Assembly: GCF_014852585.1 (NCBI RefSeq)
Contig: NZ_JACVBX010000001.1
Coordinates: 620,001-684,000, forward strand
From: Pseudomonas sp. PDM18
Lineage (GTDB): Bacteria > Pseudomonadota > Gammaproteobacteria > Pseudomonadales > Pseudomonadaceae
Direction: 5' to 3'
Length of the DNA stretch: 64,000 nt
Both the position numbers and the translations under genes were made by a program. Under the pieces are notes generated by a model. That model was not told where the DNA came from, made no database searches, and worked only from the letters and a program-made list of their open reading frames with translations. Below are positions 7,769 through 16,363 of the stretch, in pieces. Position 1 is the first letter of the stretch, and every line of letters starts with the position of its first letter.

Positions 7769-8440
7769 TCAGTGGTTGACCGTGTACGACAGCATCATCG
7801 AGATATGGCACAGCGGACGGCCACTTTGTTCCTGCCAGGCGTTGAACGCGGTCTGTACCAGCGCCAGGTCCTTCAGGCTGGTCGGGGTCTTGTCGACTAT
7901 TTCCTGGGCCTTGAGCGCGGCGACTACATCATCGCTGAGCACGAAGGTGTCCTTGCCGGCCATGCGCAGGAAGCGCGGCGCGGACATGCCGCCTAACTGA
8001 TTGCACTGTTTGGCCAGCAGCTTCCAAAGGCCGACGATGTCGCTGGACGGCCAATCGGCCAGCAGCTTGCCAAAGCTGCCGTACTCGCGGGCGATGTCCA
8101 GGACGAACTGTGCATTGCGCGGCACGCTCTTGAGCTTGCCCAGGTGGCGGATCAGCCGGGTGTCCTGCATCAGGTTTTCCAGGCGCTCGCCGCCCATCAG
8201 CACGACCTTCTCCGGATCGAAGCCGAAGAAGACTTCCTCGAAAGCCGGCCACTTGGCGTCCACCAGGCTGTGCTTGAGGCCTGCACGGAAGATGCGCAGG
8301 CTGATCAGCGACAGGTAGCGATCATCGCCGACCGCGGCCAGCTCCGCCGCGGATTTCGTCTGCGGCAGGCGGGCTTCCAGCGCGTCGACCGAGCCGAAGC
8401 GGTTCAGGCAGAATTCATACAGCCACTGGTAATCACGCAT
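7769..8440 (-). CDS. DNA-3-methyladenine glycosylase I family protein
   Basis: A 223-aa protein that I place in the TagI (PF03352) family from the N-terminal YQWLYEFCLNRFG region, the helical FEEVFFGFDPEKVV segment and the C-terminal PLCHISMMLSY, where TagI proteins have zinc ligands. The family excises 3-methyladenine from alkylated DNA. The match is to a divergent branch: the canonical W-rich active-site pocket is not obvious by eye, so enzymatic activity is less sure than family. It is 20 bp downstream of ttcA on the same strand, so probably co-transcribed. Confidence 0.7.
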   Translation of the reverse strand: MRDYQWLYEFCLNRFGSVDALEARLPQTKSAAELAAVGDDRYLSLISLRIFRAGLKHSLVDAKWPAFEEVFFGFDPEKVVLMGGERLENLMQDTRLIRHLGKLKSVPRNAQFVLDIAREYGSFGKLLADWPSSDIVGLWKLLAKQCNQLGGMSAPRFLRMAGKDTFVLSDDVVAALKAQEIVDKTPTSLKDLALVQTAFNAWQEQSGRPLCHISMMLSYTVNH

Positions 8441-8459
8441 CGGGCGTCCTTGCGAGGTT

Positions 8460-9287
8460 TTACAGGTTCATCACGTCGAGGAAGCGCGGGGTGGCGGTCT
8501 CGTCGATGCGCAGACTGTTGAAGTCGAACAGGTTGCGGTCGGCCAGTTGCGACGGAACCACGTTCTGCAGGGCACGGAACATGATCTCGGTGCGGCCCGG
8601 CGACTTACGCTCCCAGTCCAGCAGCATTTCCTTGACCACCTGACGCTGCAGGTTTTCCTGCGATCCGCACAGGTTGCACGGGATGATCGGGAATTCCTTG
8701 AGCACCGAATAGGCCTCGATGTCCTTCTCGTTGCAGTACGCCAGCGGGCGGATCACCACGTTGCGGCCGTCGTCGGACAACAGCTTGGGCGGCATGGCCT
8801 TGAGGGTGCCGCCGTAGAACATATTGAGGAAGAAGGTTTCCAGGATGTCGTCGCGGTGGTGCCCCAGCGCCATCTTGGTCGCGCCGATCTCGTCGGCGTA
8901 GGTATAGAGAGTGCCACGGCGCAGGCGCGAGCACAGCGAGCAGGTGGTCTTGCCCTCCGGGATCTTCTCCTTCACCACCGAGTAGGTGTCCTTCTCGATG
9001 ATGTGGTACTGCACGCCGATGGACTCCAGATACGCCGGCAGCACGTGCTCGGGGAAGCCAGGCTGCTTCTGGTCCATGTTCACCGCAACGATCTCGAACT
9101 GGATCGGCGCCACCTTCTGCAGGTAAAGCAGGATGTCGAGCAGGGTGTAGCTGTCCTTGCCGCCGGACAGGCAGACCATCACCTTGTCGCCGTCCTCGAT
9201 CATGTTGAAGTCGGTGACCGCTTCGCCAACCTGGCGGCGCAGGCGTTTCTGCAGTTTGTTCTGGTTGACCGAAAGGGTGCTGGCCAT
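8460..9287 (-). CDS. ttcA: tRNA 2-thiocytidine biosynthesis protein TtcA
   Basis: From [12 protein letters not shown] the product is 275 aa; eight upstream in-frame codons are unlikely to be used. The PP-loop SGGKDS near residue 51 adenylates C32 of tRNA, and the two CxxC pairs CSLC and CNLC hold the [4Fe-4S] cluster needed for thiolation. [19 protein letters not shown] is the conserved family signature. The gene's 5' flank is where the Pf-like prophage is inserted, so its promoter region now borders phage sequence about 50 bp upstream. Confidence 0.96.
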   Translation of the reverse strand: MASTLSVNQNKLQKRLRRQVGEAVTDFNMIEDGDKVMVCLSGGKDSYTLLDILLYLQKVAPIQFEIVAVNMDQKQPGFPEHVLPAYLESIGVQYHIIEKDTYSVVKEKIPEGKTTCSLCSRLRRGTLYTYADEIGATKMALGHHRDDILETFFLNMFYGGTLKAMPPKLLSDDGRNVVIRPLAYCNEKDIEAYSVLKEFPIIPCNLCGSQENLQRQVVKEMLLDWERKSPGRTEIMFRALQNVVPSQLADRNLFDFNSLRIDETATPRFLDVMNL

Positions 9288-9327
9288 GGTGCTCTGGAAT
9301 CCGAAGGGCAAGACGAAAAGCCGGTCA

Positions 9328-9340
9328 TTTTACGCGCAAA
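9328..9340. repeat. Candidate attL core (13-nt direct repeat)
   Basis: TTTTACGCGCAAA here is repeated exactly at 24880-24892. Each copy lies roughly 50-60 bp from the start of the flanking chromosomal gene (ttcA on the left, the DnaJ-like gene on the right), as expected if an intergenic region were split by integration. Confidence 0.45.
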
Positions 9341-9407
9341 TCGCCCAGGGCGGACACTGCCCCTTCAACCCACTGATCCCAAAGGCTTTTTCCCACCAGC
9401 CTTTCTG

Positions 9408-9427
9408 AGGTGTCGAAAGAGTGTCGA
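9408..9427. repeat. Left copy of 20-nt direct repeat (att or integrase arm site)
   Basis: AGGTGTCGAAAGAGTGTCGA matches 24745-24764 in 19 of 20 positions. Each copy itself contains two GTGTCGA heptamers 11 bases apart, which would suit paired integrase binding sites. It could be the attachment core, or an arm-type site just inside the 13-nt repeat. Confidence 0.5.
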
Positions 9428-9540
9428 AAACTACAAAAGACGTCTGCAAACCAATGGCAGCTTCCCAGATCAATGCAGACTTACAGGACGGGACCAAGCA
9501 AACCACATAGCCGGGCACAGCCTTTTCAAGCGTTAAGGGC

Positions 9541-9708
9541 CTATTCCTGCGGATTTTTCTTGCTTATGGTCCACTCGGATCGCTTGAATGGCTCTTTGCG
9601 ACCGTACCTCCCGGCAGGAATTTCCTGAATTTCTCCACCCTTGGAAAGAAATGCTGAGATTTTCTTATCCAGCTCCAAACGTGCGGCTTTCGTCTCTGAA
9701 TCGGACAT
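9541..9708 (-). CDS. Small basic hypothetical protein (55 aa)
   Basis: An ORF of 55 codons starting MSDSETKAARLELD and containing the segment FLSKGGEIQEIPAG, with a Lys/Arg-rich C-terminal half. The start codon has a good ribosome binding site (AGGTGA seven bases upstream). Small proteins with a KGGxIQxxP pattern are common in Pseudomonas and in mobile elements, but I know no function for them. It lies between the candidate phage left end and the cold-shock gene, so it is probably cargo or lysogen-expressed. DNA or RNA binding would fit the charge but is only a guess. Confidence 0.7.
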   Translation of the reverse strand: MSDSETKAARLELDKKISAFLSKGGEIQEIPAGRYGRKEPFKRSEWTISKKNPQE

Positions 9709-9984
9709 AACTTCACCTGAGGTGATGAGCCGCCGAACCGGCAGCTACCGATCTACTATACGCAAATATCACACCCCTCCCTGACCGCCTGACAGATATC
9801 TTCAATCCCTTGAAATTTACCTATCTATTCCCTGCAAAGCCTGTATGGTGACCACCTGCCTGCTCAGTTTAGCGGCACCGTTCGATGACTTATCTTCGTG
9901 ATTCTCCATCTTTGCGGCCCCTCTTCACTTCGCATCCAGTCATGCATCGCATTTTGCATAGCATGAACTTTTTGGAGATTCATT
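9709..9984. other. Intergenic region upstream of the cold-shock gene
   Basis: This 276-bp AT-rich stretch separates two divergent genes. I see no ORF in it. The last ~60 bases before the cold-shock start carry short inverted CATGCAT/GCATAGCATG-type repeats and a GGAG ribosome site, consistent with the structured leader usual for csp mRNAs. Confidence 0.4.
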
Positions 9985-10194
9985 ATGACTACTCGTCAAA
10001 CTGGCACCGTTAAATGGTTTAACCCTGAAAAAGGGTTTGGCTTTATTACCCCTGAAAGCGGCGCGGACGTTTTTGTTCACTTCCGAGCGATTGAAAGCTC
10101 CGGTTACAAGACTCTGGACGAAGGCCAGCGCGTTAGCTTCTATGTGACCTCAGGTGCCAAGGGACCTCAGGCTGACCAAGTGCAAACGATGTAG
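9985..10194 (+). CDS. Cold-shock domain protein (CspA family)
   Basis: A 69-aa single cold-shock domain with RNP1 KGFGFI and RNP2 VFVHF, preceded by the invariant [10 protein letters not shown] context. It binds single-stranded RNA or DNA and melts secondary structure. A GGAG ribosome site lies eight bases before the ATG, and a strong terminator follows. The gene lies inside the phage-bounded interval, next to a lone receiver gene, and has no partner in its direction. Whether it is phage cargo or an old chromosomal gene trapped at the integration site cannot be decided without an empty-site genome. Confidence 0.95.
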   Translation: MTTRQTGTVKWFNPEKGFGFITPESGADVFVHFRAIESSGYKTLDEGQRVSFYVTSGAKGPQADQVQTM

Positions 10195-10211
10195 CTTCTG
10201 CACTAATCAAG

Positions 10212-10235
10212 AGCCCCGCAAATGCGGGGCTTTTT
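10212..10235 (+). terminator. Intrinsic terminator after the cold-shock gene
   Basis: A GC-rich stem AGCCCCGC/GCGGGGCT with an AAAT loop is followed by TTTTT at 10231-10235. Confidence 0.92.
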
Positions 10236-10297
10236 GCTTGTTGTTACACCTAGAAATTACAGCCGCTCACACAAAATCAAACCGATGAAATCCCCGC

Positions 10298-10675
10298 TCA
10301 TCCGGCCATATTGGATTTCACCGCACTGATGAGCGCATCCATTGCAATCGGCTTTTGCAGAAACAACCTATCCACCGGGGCATCGGGCTGAGGAACAGCA
10401 GACATCAATATTACTGGCAGAGTGGGAAACTCGCAGGCTAAAAGCACCGAGAATCCAACCCCATTCATTTCTCCAGCAAGATTTACATCAGTCAAAATCA
10501 GCTGAACGTTATGTTTTCCCTGCCTCAATATTTCAAGAGCGTCCTCTGCCGCTCCAAACATTAAGGCTGAAATTCCAACCTCTTCCATCACTAACTGAAT
10601 AAGAAATGCCAGGGTTGCTTCATCCTCCACGATAAAAATCACCCGATCATCGGCACTACAGTCTTGGATTTTCAC
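10298..10675 (-). CDS. Stand-alone response regulator receiver domain protein
   Basis: The receiver domain spans almost the whole 125-aa product: acidic pocket IFIVEDE, phospho-acceptor Asp in LILTDVNLAG, conserved Ser/Thr region VILMSA and Lys in LQKPI. The longer open frame starting inside the integrase gene is rejected because it adds unrelated sequence; I use the GTG at 10675. No output domain or histidine kinase is nearby. It resembles single-domain CheY/DivK-type proteins and follows the integrase on the same strand. Base use is more AT-rich than the chromosome. Function in the phage is unknown. Confidence 0.75.
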   Translation of the reverse strand: MKIQDCSADDRVIFIVEDEATLAFLIQLVMEEVGISALMFGAAEDALEILRQGKHNVQLILTDVNLAGEMNGVGFSVLLACEFPTLPVILMSAVPQPDAPVDRLFLQKPIAMDALISAVKSNMAG

Positions 10676-10827
10676 AACGATGTCCAGAAAGCCCACCCTA
10701 AACAGGAGGGATGAGGCAGTGATCCTCCCTTTTCCCCCAAAGGGCAAGCCATTTCGTGTCACAGAAACATAATGAGGAGAACGGCAGACGCCTCTGGCCA
10801 CGAGCCGTGCATCACTCACACCCAAGC

Positions 10828-11832
10828 TCAGGGTAACGACTCCCCTTCGTACATCGACAATGGGTTGAGCCGAACTGCGTCCTGTAGGTACTCCGGCGAC
10901 AAATGAGCGTATCGCATCGTCATGTTCAGCGACGTATGCCCAAGAATTTCCTTCAGAGCCAGGATGTTTCCGCCATTCATCATGAAGTGCGACGCAAAGG
11001 TATGGCGTAGGACGTGGGTGCACTGGCCACGCGGCAGCACGATGTTGCAGCGCTTCACCATTCGAGCGAATGCCTCCCGACAGAACGGGAAACGGTTTTT
11101 CTTGGCGAAATAGGCTTCAAGCCGATCCTGCAATTCCTGGGAGATCGGGACCGTCCGCACTCGCTTCGACTTGGTATTAGCGAACACCACACAGCCCGCA
11201 CGAACCATCGGCCAGGTCAGACGCTGGGCCTCGGACCATCGCGCACCCGTAGCCAAGCAGATCTCTGATATCAGCGCCAAGTGTGGGAACGTCGAGTAGT
11301 CCCGCAGTGCAGACACCAGGGTCGCGACCTGAGCTTTCGACAGGAACGAAACCACCTCCTGCTGAGGCTTCAGCGGCTTCAACGTGTCCAGGGGATTAGC
11401 ATAGTCGATGTCACCGAGTCGGCGCAGCTCGGTATAGATGGACTTGAGGTACGAGTACCTCACGTTGATCGAGCGCGGGAGCGCCCCCTCCTCCAACTCC
11501 ACCTTACGCAATGCCACCAAGGCAGAGACGGTGAACGTCTGAGCGATGGGATTCCCCAGCTTCGCAGCAATGAACAACAGCATGTTCCTGCGACGTCTCC
11601 CGCTGGTGATTGCATGCCCGTGCAGCTCGTACCAGCGCTCTATGAGCTGAGACAGGCGACGCGTGTCCTTCGGCCTGGGATTCCACTCCGGCGTGACCGC
11701 CAGCTTTGCGCGCACTGAAGCTTCAAAGCGCTGAGCCTCCCCCTTGGTCTTGAACCGCTTGCGGAAGCGCTTCCCCTTGATGGGTTCGACGTCAACGAAC
11801 CAACGACCATCCTCCAGCTTGGTGATCGCCAT
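10828..11832 (-). CDS. Phage tyrosine integrase
   Basis: A 334-aa tyrosine recombinase. The N-terminal half holds an arm/core-binding region (ITKLEDGRWFVDVEPIKGKRFRKRF), and the catalytic domain shows Arg in ATGARWSEAQRL, His-x-x-Arg in HVLRHTFASHF, His in GHTSLNMT and the nucleophile in MRYAHLS. It corresponds to the integrase at the same place in Pf4. Its ATG overlaps the replication gene stop in a TGATG junction, so integration and replication functions are in one transcript. It would recombine the phage att site with the site between ttcA and the DnaJ-like gene. Confidence 0.95.
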   Translation of the reverse strand: MAITKLEDGRWFVDVEPIKGKRFRKRFKTKGEAQRFEASVRAKLAVTPEWNPRPKDTRRLSQLIERWYELHGHAITSGRRRRNMLLFIAAKLGNPIAQTFTVSALVALRKVELEEGALPRSINVRYSYLKSIYTELRRLGDIDYANPLDTLKPLKPQQEVVSFLSKAQVATLVSALRDYSTFPHLALISEICLATGARWSEAQRLTWPMVRAGCVVFANTKSKRVRTVPISQELQDRLEAYFAKKNRFPFCREAFARMVKRCNIVLPRGQCTHVLRHTFASHFMMNGGNILALKEILGHTSLNMTMRYAHLSPEYLQDAVRLNPLSMYEGESLP

Positions 11833-13127
11833 CAGATCGCGTACCCGCGCTTCAAGTACCGATCATTTATGAGTCCAATGATGTGTCTTTCGAGGTCGCG
11901 AGTGCTGTAGCCCTTGGCGGTATAGTGATCCTCGATCACGTGCCAAAAGGGCAAAGTACGCCCGACCTCTAAGGCTTTTTTTGGTGGTACGCGCTCCCTT
12001 GCAATGAGGCTAGCGAACTGGCCCAGGAACATCTCGCAGTTCTTGCCGGAGAAGCCCTGAGCCGTCTTGTAGTAGCGGCGGTATTCGGTGCGATCAATGA
12101 GCGGATCAGCCTCTACCTGCACCTGGGTATCCAGGGTGATGAGCGACCAGAAGGGATTGAACTCCTTCGGGCTGTCCAACAGCCGGAAGCTCTCACAGGC
12201 GTATCCCCACAGGCCTTGCAGATGCGGGCACAGGCCCGCGTAGGTACGGCAGCCGATCACCTCACCAGAAGTCATGGTGGAGCCTTCGGAGAACTGCTGT
12301 ACCACCGAATGGTGGAAGCGAAACTCGATACGCCAGACCGTTTCCAGAGGGTTGTAAGCAGGGTCACCATCACCGAAGGGATCGCCATTCAGGTTGGCCC
12401 AAACACATTCCCAATAGTCGAGCTTGTCGGTTGTCCGGGCTTGGAGCGTTTTGTTGTAGATGCACAGTTGCAGCCCGCTGGCCGAGCCGAACATGTACGT
12501 TTCACCACGGCCGTATACCGAGGCGTTGCCATCGAACTCGATACGCTCGATGCCGCTGATTTGGCGAACACGCCGGGACCGACAATGCATGCGATCCACC
12601 AAGTCAGACGGGGGCGTCCAACCCTGCACGTCGAGGGCGAGATGCACTGCGCATTGATTGGTTTCGCAGGCCGAAAGCACGCCAGCGGCCAAGTCATCGA
12701 GCATGCCTTGTAGGATCGACGGATCGGCGCCATCCAGAGCGTGTGGGGACACCTCAATCTTGAGGTGTGGCCCGATGTTTTCGAGCTTCACGTTGTGGTT
12801 CTTGATCAGCAGGATCAGGCCCATATCGGCGTTCTGTAGCCGGTACTGGTAGCCGGAGTCGCGACCAATACGACCCTTGGCCCACTGGTAGCCGGCGAAC
12901 TCCACGATGTCTTCCGGCTCATCGAAGATCGCCATGACCTCGGGTCGAATCAGGCCGTTGTACAACTGCCGGACCGTATCTACGCCGCAGCGCAACAGAC
13001 GCACACCGGAAAGGTCGGTGAACTCCCCTGCCCTACTGCTGAAAAAGATGCGCCCTTTGGGCGACTCGAAGAACTGCCCATCTTCCTGAAGTGTCGCGCG
13101 AATCTGGTGTTCTGCTGCCTTAGTCAT
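11832..13127 (-). CDS. Phage replication initiation protein (Pf1 type)
   Basis: A 431-aa protein of the phage/plasmid replication family found in Pf phages. It would nick the double-stranded replicative form to start rolling-circle replication. Polar clusters around YNKTLQARTTDKLDYWE and WRIEFRFHHSVV, the latter with a His-hydrophobic-His-like pattern, and a Tyr-rich segment TEYRRYYKTAQGFSGKN could form the nicking site, but I cannot name the catalytic Tyr with certainty. The C terminus overlaps the integrase start. Upstream, 13128-13253 contains repeated TATCCAAT units and GC-rich hairpin-forming sequence where an origin could lie. Confidence 0.9.
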   Translation of the reverse strand: MTKAAEHQIRATLQEDGQFFESPKGRIFFSSRAGEFTDLSGVRLLRCGVDTVRQLYNGLIRPEVMAIFDEPEDIVEFAGYQWAKGRIGRDSGYQYRLQNADMGLILLIKNHNVKLENIGPHLKIEVSPHALDGADPSILQGMLDDLAAGVLSACETNQCAVHLALDVQGWTPPSDLVDRMHCRSRRVRQISGIERIEFDGNASVYGRGETYMFGSASGLQLCIYNKTLQARTTDKLDYWECVWANLNGDPFGDGDPAYNPLETVWRIEFRFHHSVVQQFSEGSTMTSGEVIGCRTYAGLCPHLQGLWGYACESFRLLDSPKEFNPFWSLITLDTQVQVEADPLIDRTEYRRYYKTAQGFSGKNCEMFLGQFASLIARERVPPKKALEVGRTLPFWHVIEDHYTAKGYSTRDLERHIIGLINDRYLKRGYAI

Positions 13128-13253
13128 GATTCAAACCTATCCAATGCTATCCAATGAGTAACTGGGTTATCCGACGTGTTACAGGGTCGTCGGCCGCGCC
13201 TTCGGCCTACCGCTCGTGCCTGGCGCTCCCGGCCGGCGGCGCGTCTCGCCGAC

Positions 13254-13364
13254 TCAAAACGGAAACGCCGCCACCGGCTGCATCACCTGCAGTGCGGTGA
13301 GAAATCCGAGCGCATACGCGAACGCGAGCAGCCCAAGGGCGTTGATCAGGCCGTGCAGAGTCAT
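13254..13364 (-). CDS. Small single-span membrane protein coupled to zot (36 aa)
   Basis: The ORF starts at 13364 with ATGA overlapping the last bases of zot and ends at 13254. Its 36 residues are one hydrophobic helix ([20 protein letters not shown]) with short polar ends. The overlap is the same junction type used by known gene pairs in this phage, which supports translation. In Ff phages a short membrane protein (pXI) made from an internal start of gene I acts with pI; this could be an analogous or unrelated assembly factor. No homologue is known to me. Confidence 0.5.
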   Translation of the reverse strand: MTLHGLINALGLLAFAYALGFLTALQVMQPVAAFPF

Positions 13365-14644
13365 TGGGTCCTCCAGGGGCGTGCGGGGTATTCGGAGTCG
13401 GGGACGATAGTGAGCGTCGTCTGAGCGGGCGCTGTGGGCTCTGCTGGGGCGGCGGCGATGGTGGGCGGTGCAGCGGCTGCCGGCTTGGGGAAGGCTCCGG
13501 CGCAGACGATGGTTTCGTGGTACTCGCCGTAGGTGAGTTCGGCGACGCATTCCGAACGGGCCTTCACGCCGTAGCCGGACTCGCCCATCTGCCACGAATT
13601 GAGCATCAGCCGGCGTCCTTCGGCATCGGTGATGACGAACATGTACATCTCGCGCTGCATGCCCTTCACCAGCCCTTTGACGCGGGCCGCCACGGCGATC
13701 TGCCGGCCCGCAAAGGGATGCTCAGCTAGTGGAAGAGCCGAAACACCTGATTGGCCAAAAACAGCACCAGCAGGAAGAGCGCGATTCGCAGCAGCAGGCG
13801 CTTGAGCAGGTACAGCAGGCCCTTGAGGATGAGGCGGAGTGCCTTGCTCAGGATGGGCAGGATCAGGTTTTTGCTGAGCGCCGCCACCGACGACCTTGAG
13901 AGGTCCCATATAGCTGACAAAGCCAATAGTGCCGGCCAGCAGTGCCAGTAAAAGAACCAACTTAGGCGACCGGAAGAGACTCTTGCCGGCTTTGGTGTCC
14001 TGGGTTTTGCCAGTGGCGGTGGATTGGTAGAGGCGGAAGGTCTGCTTTTTGATTCGCTTGTATTCGACGATGGTGCCGTCAGCGGGTGGTCGGTTGAGCT
14101 GGGCGTCATGCTGGGCCTCCTTGTAGCGACCAGGGATGCCGATGACCGCGAGGTTGGAATGCTTGTAGGCCATCTCGCAGGTCATGCGGATGTCGTCGCG
14201 GATGTAGCTGATGTTCGGCGTGGTCAGGACGATGTCCCAGTTGAAGTGACGGTGCCGGGTCCAGGCATCGAGCCAGCCCATGGGCCGATCCGCTTCGTGC
14301 GCCGCCTCGGGTCCGCCTGGGTAGTCAAACTTCTCGAGGTCTTTCTCGCGCCAGGACTTGGGGAACAGCAACTGGGTTTCATCGAAGATCAGGAACGCGC
14401 CCCGCGGTGCCCACTGAAACCACGTGCGCATCTTTTCGAGATCGGCCAGCGACTCCAGATCGAGGTTGATGATCTGCGCGGTGTTCGGCAGGTCGGGAAA
14501 CACGGTGTAGGCCCGCTCCAGGGTGAAGCCCCGGACGTTGGTGATGATGACGCGGCCGTCCTTGAGCGCGGGAACGGCATCGTCTTGGATTGCGCCGGAG
14601 GTTTTGTACGAGCCATTCGGACCGTGGTGAATCTTGATCGACAT
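13361..14644 (-). CDS. zot: Zonula occludens toxin-like assembly ATPase (pI homologue)
   Basis: The protein is 427 aa. The N-terminal cytoplasmic ATPase domain has Walker A GPNGSYKT at residues 8-15 and Walker [12 protein letters not shown] single transmembrane segment ([20 protein letters not shown]) separates it from a Pro/Ala-rich linker and a C-terminal periplasmic domain. pI/Zot proteins drive extrusion of filamentous phage through the inner membrane and contact the outer-membrane channel. It follows the pVI-like gene by 7 bp and overlaps a tiny ORF at its 3' end. Confidence 0.95.
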   Translation of the reverse strand: MSIKIHHGPNGSYKTSGAIQDDAVPALKDGRVIITNVRGFTLERAYTVFPDLPNTAQIINLDLESLADLEKMRTWFQWAPRGAFLIFDETQLLFPKSWREKDLEKFDYPGGPEAAHEADRPMGWLDAWTRHRHFNWDIVLTTPNISYIRDDIRMTCEMAYKHSNLAVIGIPGRYKEAQHDAQLNRPPADGTIVEYKRIKKQTFRLYQSTATGKTQDTKAGKSLFRSPKLVLLLALLAGTIGFVSYMGPLKVVGGGAQQKPDPAHPEQGTPPHPQGPAVPAQAPAAANRALPAGAVFGQSGVSALPLAEHPFAGRQIAVAARVKGLVKGMQREMYMFVITDAEGRRLMLNSWQMGESGYGVKARSECVAELTYGEYHETIVCAGAFPKPAAAAPPTIAAAPAEPTAPAQTTLTIVPDSEYPARPWRTQ

Positions 14645-14651
14645 GACTCAC

Positions 14652-15008
14652 TCACCTCCCAATGAACGGCACGAAGCGCATGCAGAAGCGCGTGGCCAGG
14701 GCGGAGAACATGATGTTCAGGGCCTGCGGTACGCCGAGGAATTGCAGCGCAGCCGCGAGCGGACCAGGGAGCGTGGCGTACATGGAGCGGACCATGTTGG
14801 AGACGCCGAGGCTGTCGATTAGCTCGCGGGCGACGGTGTAGCTGACGTCGAGCAGGAAGAGAAAACCTTGGAGCGCGCTGTACATGGCCCACTGAGTGGC
14901 GACCACGAAGCCATCCTTGATGAAGTCGTAGATCCCCTGGGTGAGGAAGTTCCAGATCCATTGCAGGAACAGGACGATCTGGTCAAAGAAGCTGGATAGC
15001 CATTCCAT
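14652..15008 (-). CDS. Minor coat protein, pVI-like (DUF2523)
   Basis: A 118-aa hydrophobic protein with the DUF2523 features seen between the adsorption protein and Zot in inoviruses: aromatic N terminus (MEWLSSFFDQIVLFLQWIW), internal amphipathic helix and the terminal LGVPQALNIMFSALATRFCMRFVPFIGR. By position and family it matches PA0725 of Pf4 and gene VI of Ff phages, which caps the virion end with pIII. The 4-bp gap to coaA shows operon coupling. Confidence 0.88.
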   Translation of the reverse strand: MEWLSSFFDQIVLFLQWIWNFLTQGIYDFIKDGFVVATQWAMYSALQGFLFLLDVSYTVARELIDSLGVSNMVRSMYATLPGPLAAALQFLGVPQALNIMFSALATRFCMRFVPFIGR

Positions 15009-15012
15009 GTGA

Positions 15013-16224
15013 TCACTCCTTCAGAATGACGAAGGCGGCCAACACCGATGCCATGAACATCAGCGCGTAGCGCAGGTAGGAGAGTTTTTCTTCGTACTCG
15101 GTGAAGCAGAGGCTGACGGACTTTTTCCAGACCACGAAGGTGTCGCAGGGGAGCTTGCCGCCGCCCTCGCCGAGGTTCAGATCGAACACGCCCTTGAGCT
15201 GGTCGGCGTTCTCTTTGATCTTCTCGGAGAACTCCTTTTTCGCTTCGGCGACCTTCGCTTCCCAGGTGGTGAGCGCTTCATCCCAGCTGCCTTGCTTGGG
15301 TTGCTCCAGGGACTCTTTCGGGCCTTTGCCGCCGTTGGTGCCGTCATTGCCGCCGCCACCGCCTGAGTTGCTGCCATCGCCGTCACCGTCCCCGCCGCCC
15401 GTGCCGGGATTAGTGCCGCCATCGCCGCCACCAGAGTTACCGCCGCCGGTATTGCCGCCGGGGTTGTCCGGGTTTTCGTTGCCGCCACCGGTAGTGGGGA
15501 AGCACGCCGAGCCCGACCACGAAAAGCCGTCCGGGCATTTGTCGTCGGGGTCGATATCGGGAGGTGTGGTTTGCGCGCCCGTGCAGCCGACCGTGCCGTT
15601 CGCGGTCTTCTTGCACTCGAACTCTTTGGCCAGCTGATCGAGGTAGTCCTGCAACTGCTGGTCAGGGTTGTCCGGGTTATCGGACATGTCGTCGTTGCCG
15701 ACCGGTATCATGTCCACCGTGCAGGCGTTCTCATCGCAGCTATCGGGCATGCCCGGCTCGTAGATGCAGCCGTCTTTGATTTCGGGGTCTACCTCAAAGA
15801 CAGCGCCACCCTCGTTGTATGAGAACTGGATGGTCTTGGTGTAGTTACCGCGAGTTATGCACTCGGCGTCAGTGGGTTTTTCGCCAACACATTTATCGAC
15901 GCCTTCAGTGTCGTCGTAGACCTGGCCTGTCGGGCAGCTGTCCCCGATCCGATCAATCAGCCACGAACTGATGTTTACCTTGCCGCTGCTGTTCCAGTAG
16001 GAGCAGTAGTACTGCGTGGGTGAGCGTCGGTCGAAGCCGCTGCGCTCCCCGGTGTAGTTGCCCGTTGCCTGCATGACGCCCAAGCGGGAATCGCAGGCCT
16101 CCAGCGGGCTGTTGTAAATGCTGCCAGTGCTGGTGATCTTCCATTGGTAGGTGGCTGCAAACGCCATGGGGGACAAGCCGCCCAGGAGCAGCGTGAGTAC
16201 GGAGAGGATCAGCCGAAAATTCAT
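15013..16224 (-). CDS. coaA: Adsorption / attachment minor coat protein CoaA (pIII homologue)
   Basis: The start is placed at MNFRLILSVLTLLLGG because it gives a clean signal peptide (cleaved after MAFA) and because the 17 codons upstream run across a terminator. The 403-aa product has Cys-rich N-terminal domains, a long Gly/Asn-rich linker (about residues 245-300) and a C-terminal anchor LSYLRYALMFMASVLAAFVILKE. This is the architecture of pIII-type proteins, which bind the host receptor (type IV pili for Pf phages) and release the virion. Receptor specificity of the N-terminal domains cannot be judged here. Confidence 0.93.
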   Translation of the reverse strand: MNFRLILSVLTLLLGGLSPMAFAATYQWKITSTGSIYNSPLEACDSRLGVMQATGNYTGERSGFDRRSPTQYYCSYWNSSGKVNISSWLIDRIGDSCPTGQVYDDTEGVDKCVGEKPTDAECITRGNYTKTIQFSYNEGGAVFEVDPEIKDGCIYEPGMPDSCDENACTVDMIPVGNDDMSDNPDNPDQQLQDYLDQLAKEFECKKTANGTVGCTGAQTTPPDIDPDDKCPDGFSWSGSACFPTTGGGNENPDNPGGNTGGGNSGGGDGGTNPGTGGGDGDGDGSNSGGGGGNDGTNGGKGPKESLEQPKQGSWDEALTTWEAKVAEAKKEFSEKIKENADQLKGVFDLNLGEGGGKLPCDTFVVWKKSVSLCFTEYEEKLSYLRYALMFMASVLAAFVILKE

Positions 16225-16236
16225 GGCGGGCTTTCC

Positions 16237-16262
16237 AAAAAAGAACCCCGCCGAAGCGGGGT
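16237..16262 (-). terminator. Intrinsic terminator between coaB and coaA
   Basis: On the minus strand a 7-bp stem ACCCCGC/GCGGGGT with a tetraloop is followed by a T run. It lies after coaB and the 25-codon ORF and before coaA, like the strong terminator behind gene VIII in Ff phages, and would keep coat protein expression far above the adsorption gene. Confidence 0.9.
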
Positions 16263-16285
16263 CCAGGTTCGGCACATCAGTGCAG

Positions 16286-16363
16286 TCAAAAGAATTCGCC
16301 GCAGCGGTACCCGGTGATGAAGGCGCCGGCGAAGAACGCCCCCAACCACACCGACCAGAGCAC
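16286..16363 (-). CDS. Tiny hydrophobic ORF behind coaB, candidate minor coat protein (25 aa)
   Basis: Immediately after the coaB TAA a GTG opens a 25-codon ORF reading MLWSVWLGAFFAGAFITG then YRCGEFF. AAGG, five bases before the GTG and inside the last coaB codons, can serve as ribosome site. The peptide is a single aromatic-rich membrane helix, much like the pVII/pIX proteins (about 32-33 aa) at the starting tip of Ff virions. It ends 24 bases before the coaB terminator, so it would be on the abundant coat transcript. Translation is not proven. Confidence 0.6.
   Translation of the reverse strand: MLWSVWLGAFFAGAFITGYRCGEFF

Noticed and set aside
10676..11023. Extension of the receiver gene into the integrase gene
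   Set aside because: The extra N-terminal residues come from antiframe sequence of integrase and have no similarity to receiver proteins; a GTG at 10675 starts just before the domain.
13128..13253. Assigning the rolling-circle origin to the GC-rich hairpins upstream of the replication gene
   Set aside because: There are repeated TATCCAAT units and symmetric sequences, but no nick site can be identified from sequence alone, so no origin feature is claimed.
16225..16275. Upstream start for CoaA at 16275
   Set aside because: The added 17 codons run across the coaB terminator hairpin and spoil the signal peptide; the ATG at 16224 starts a clean one.
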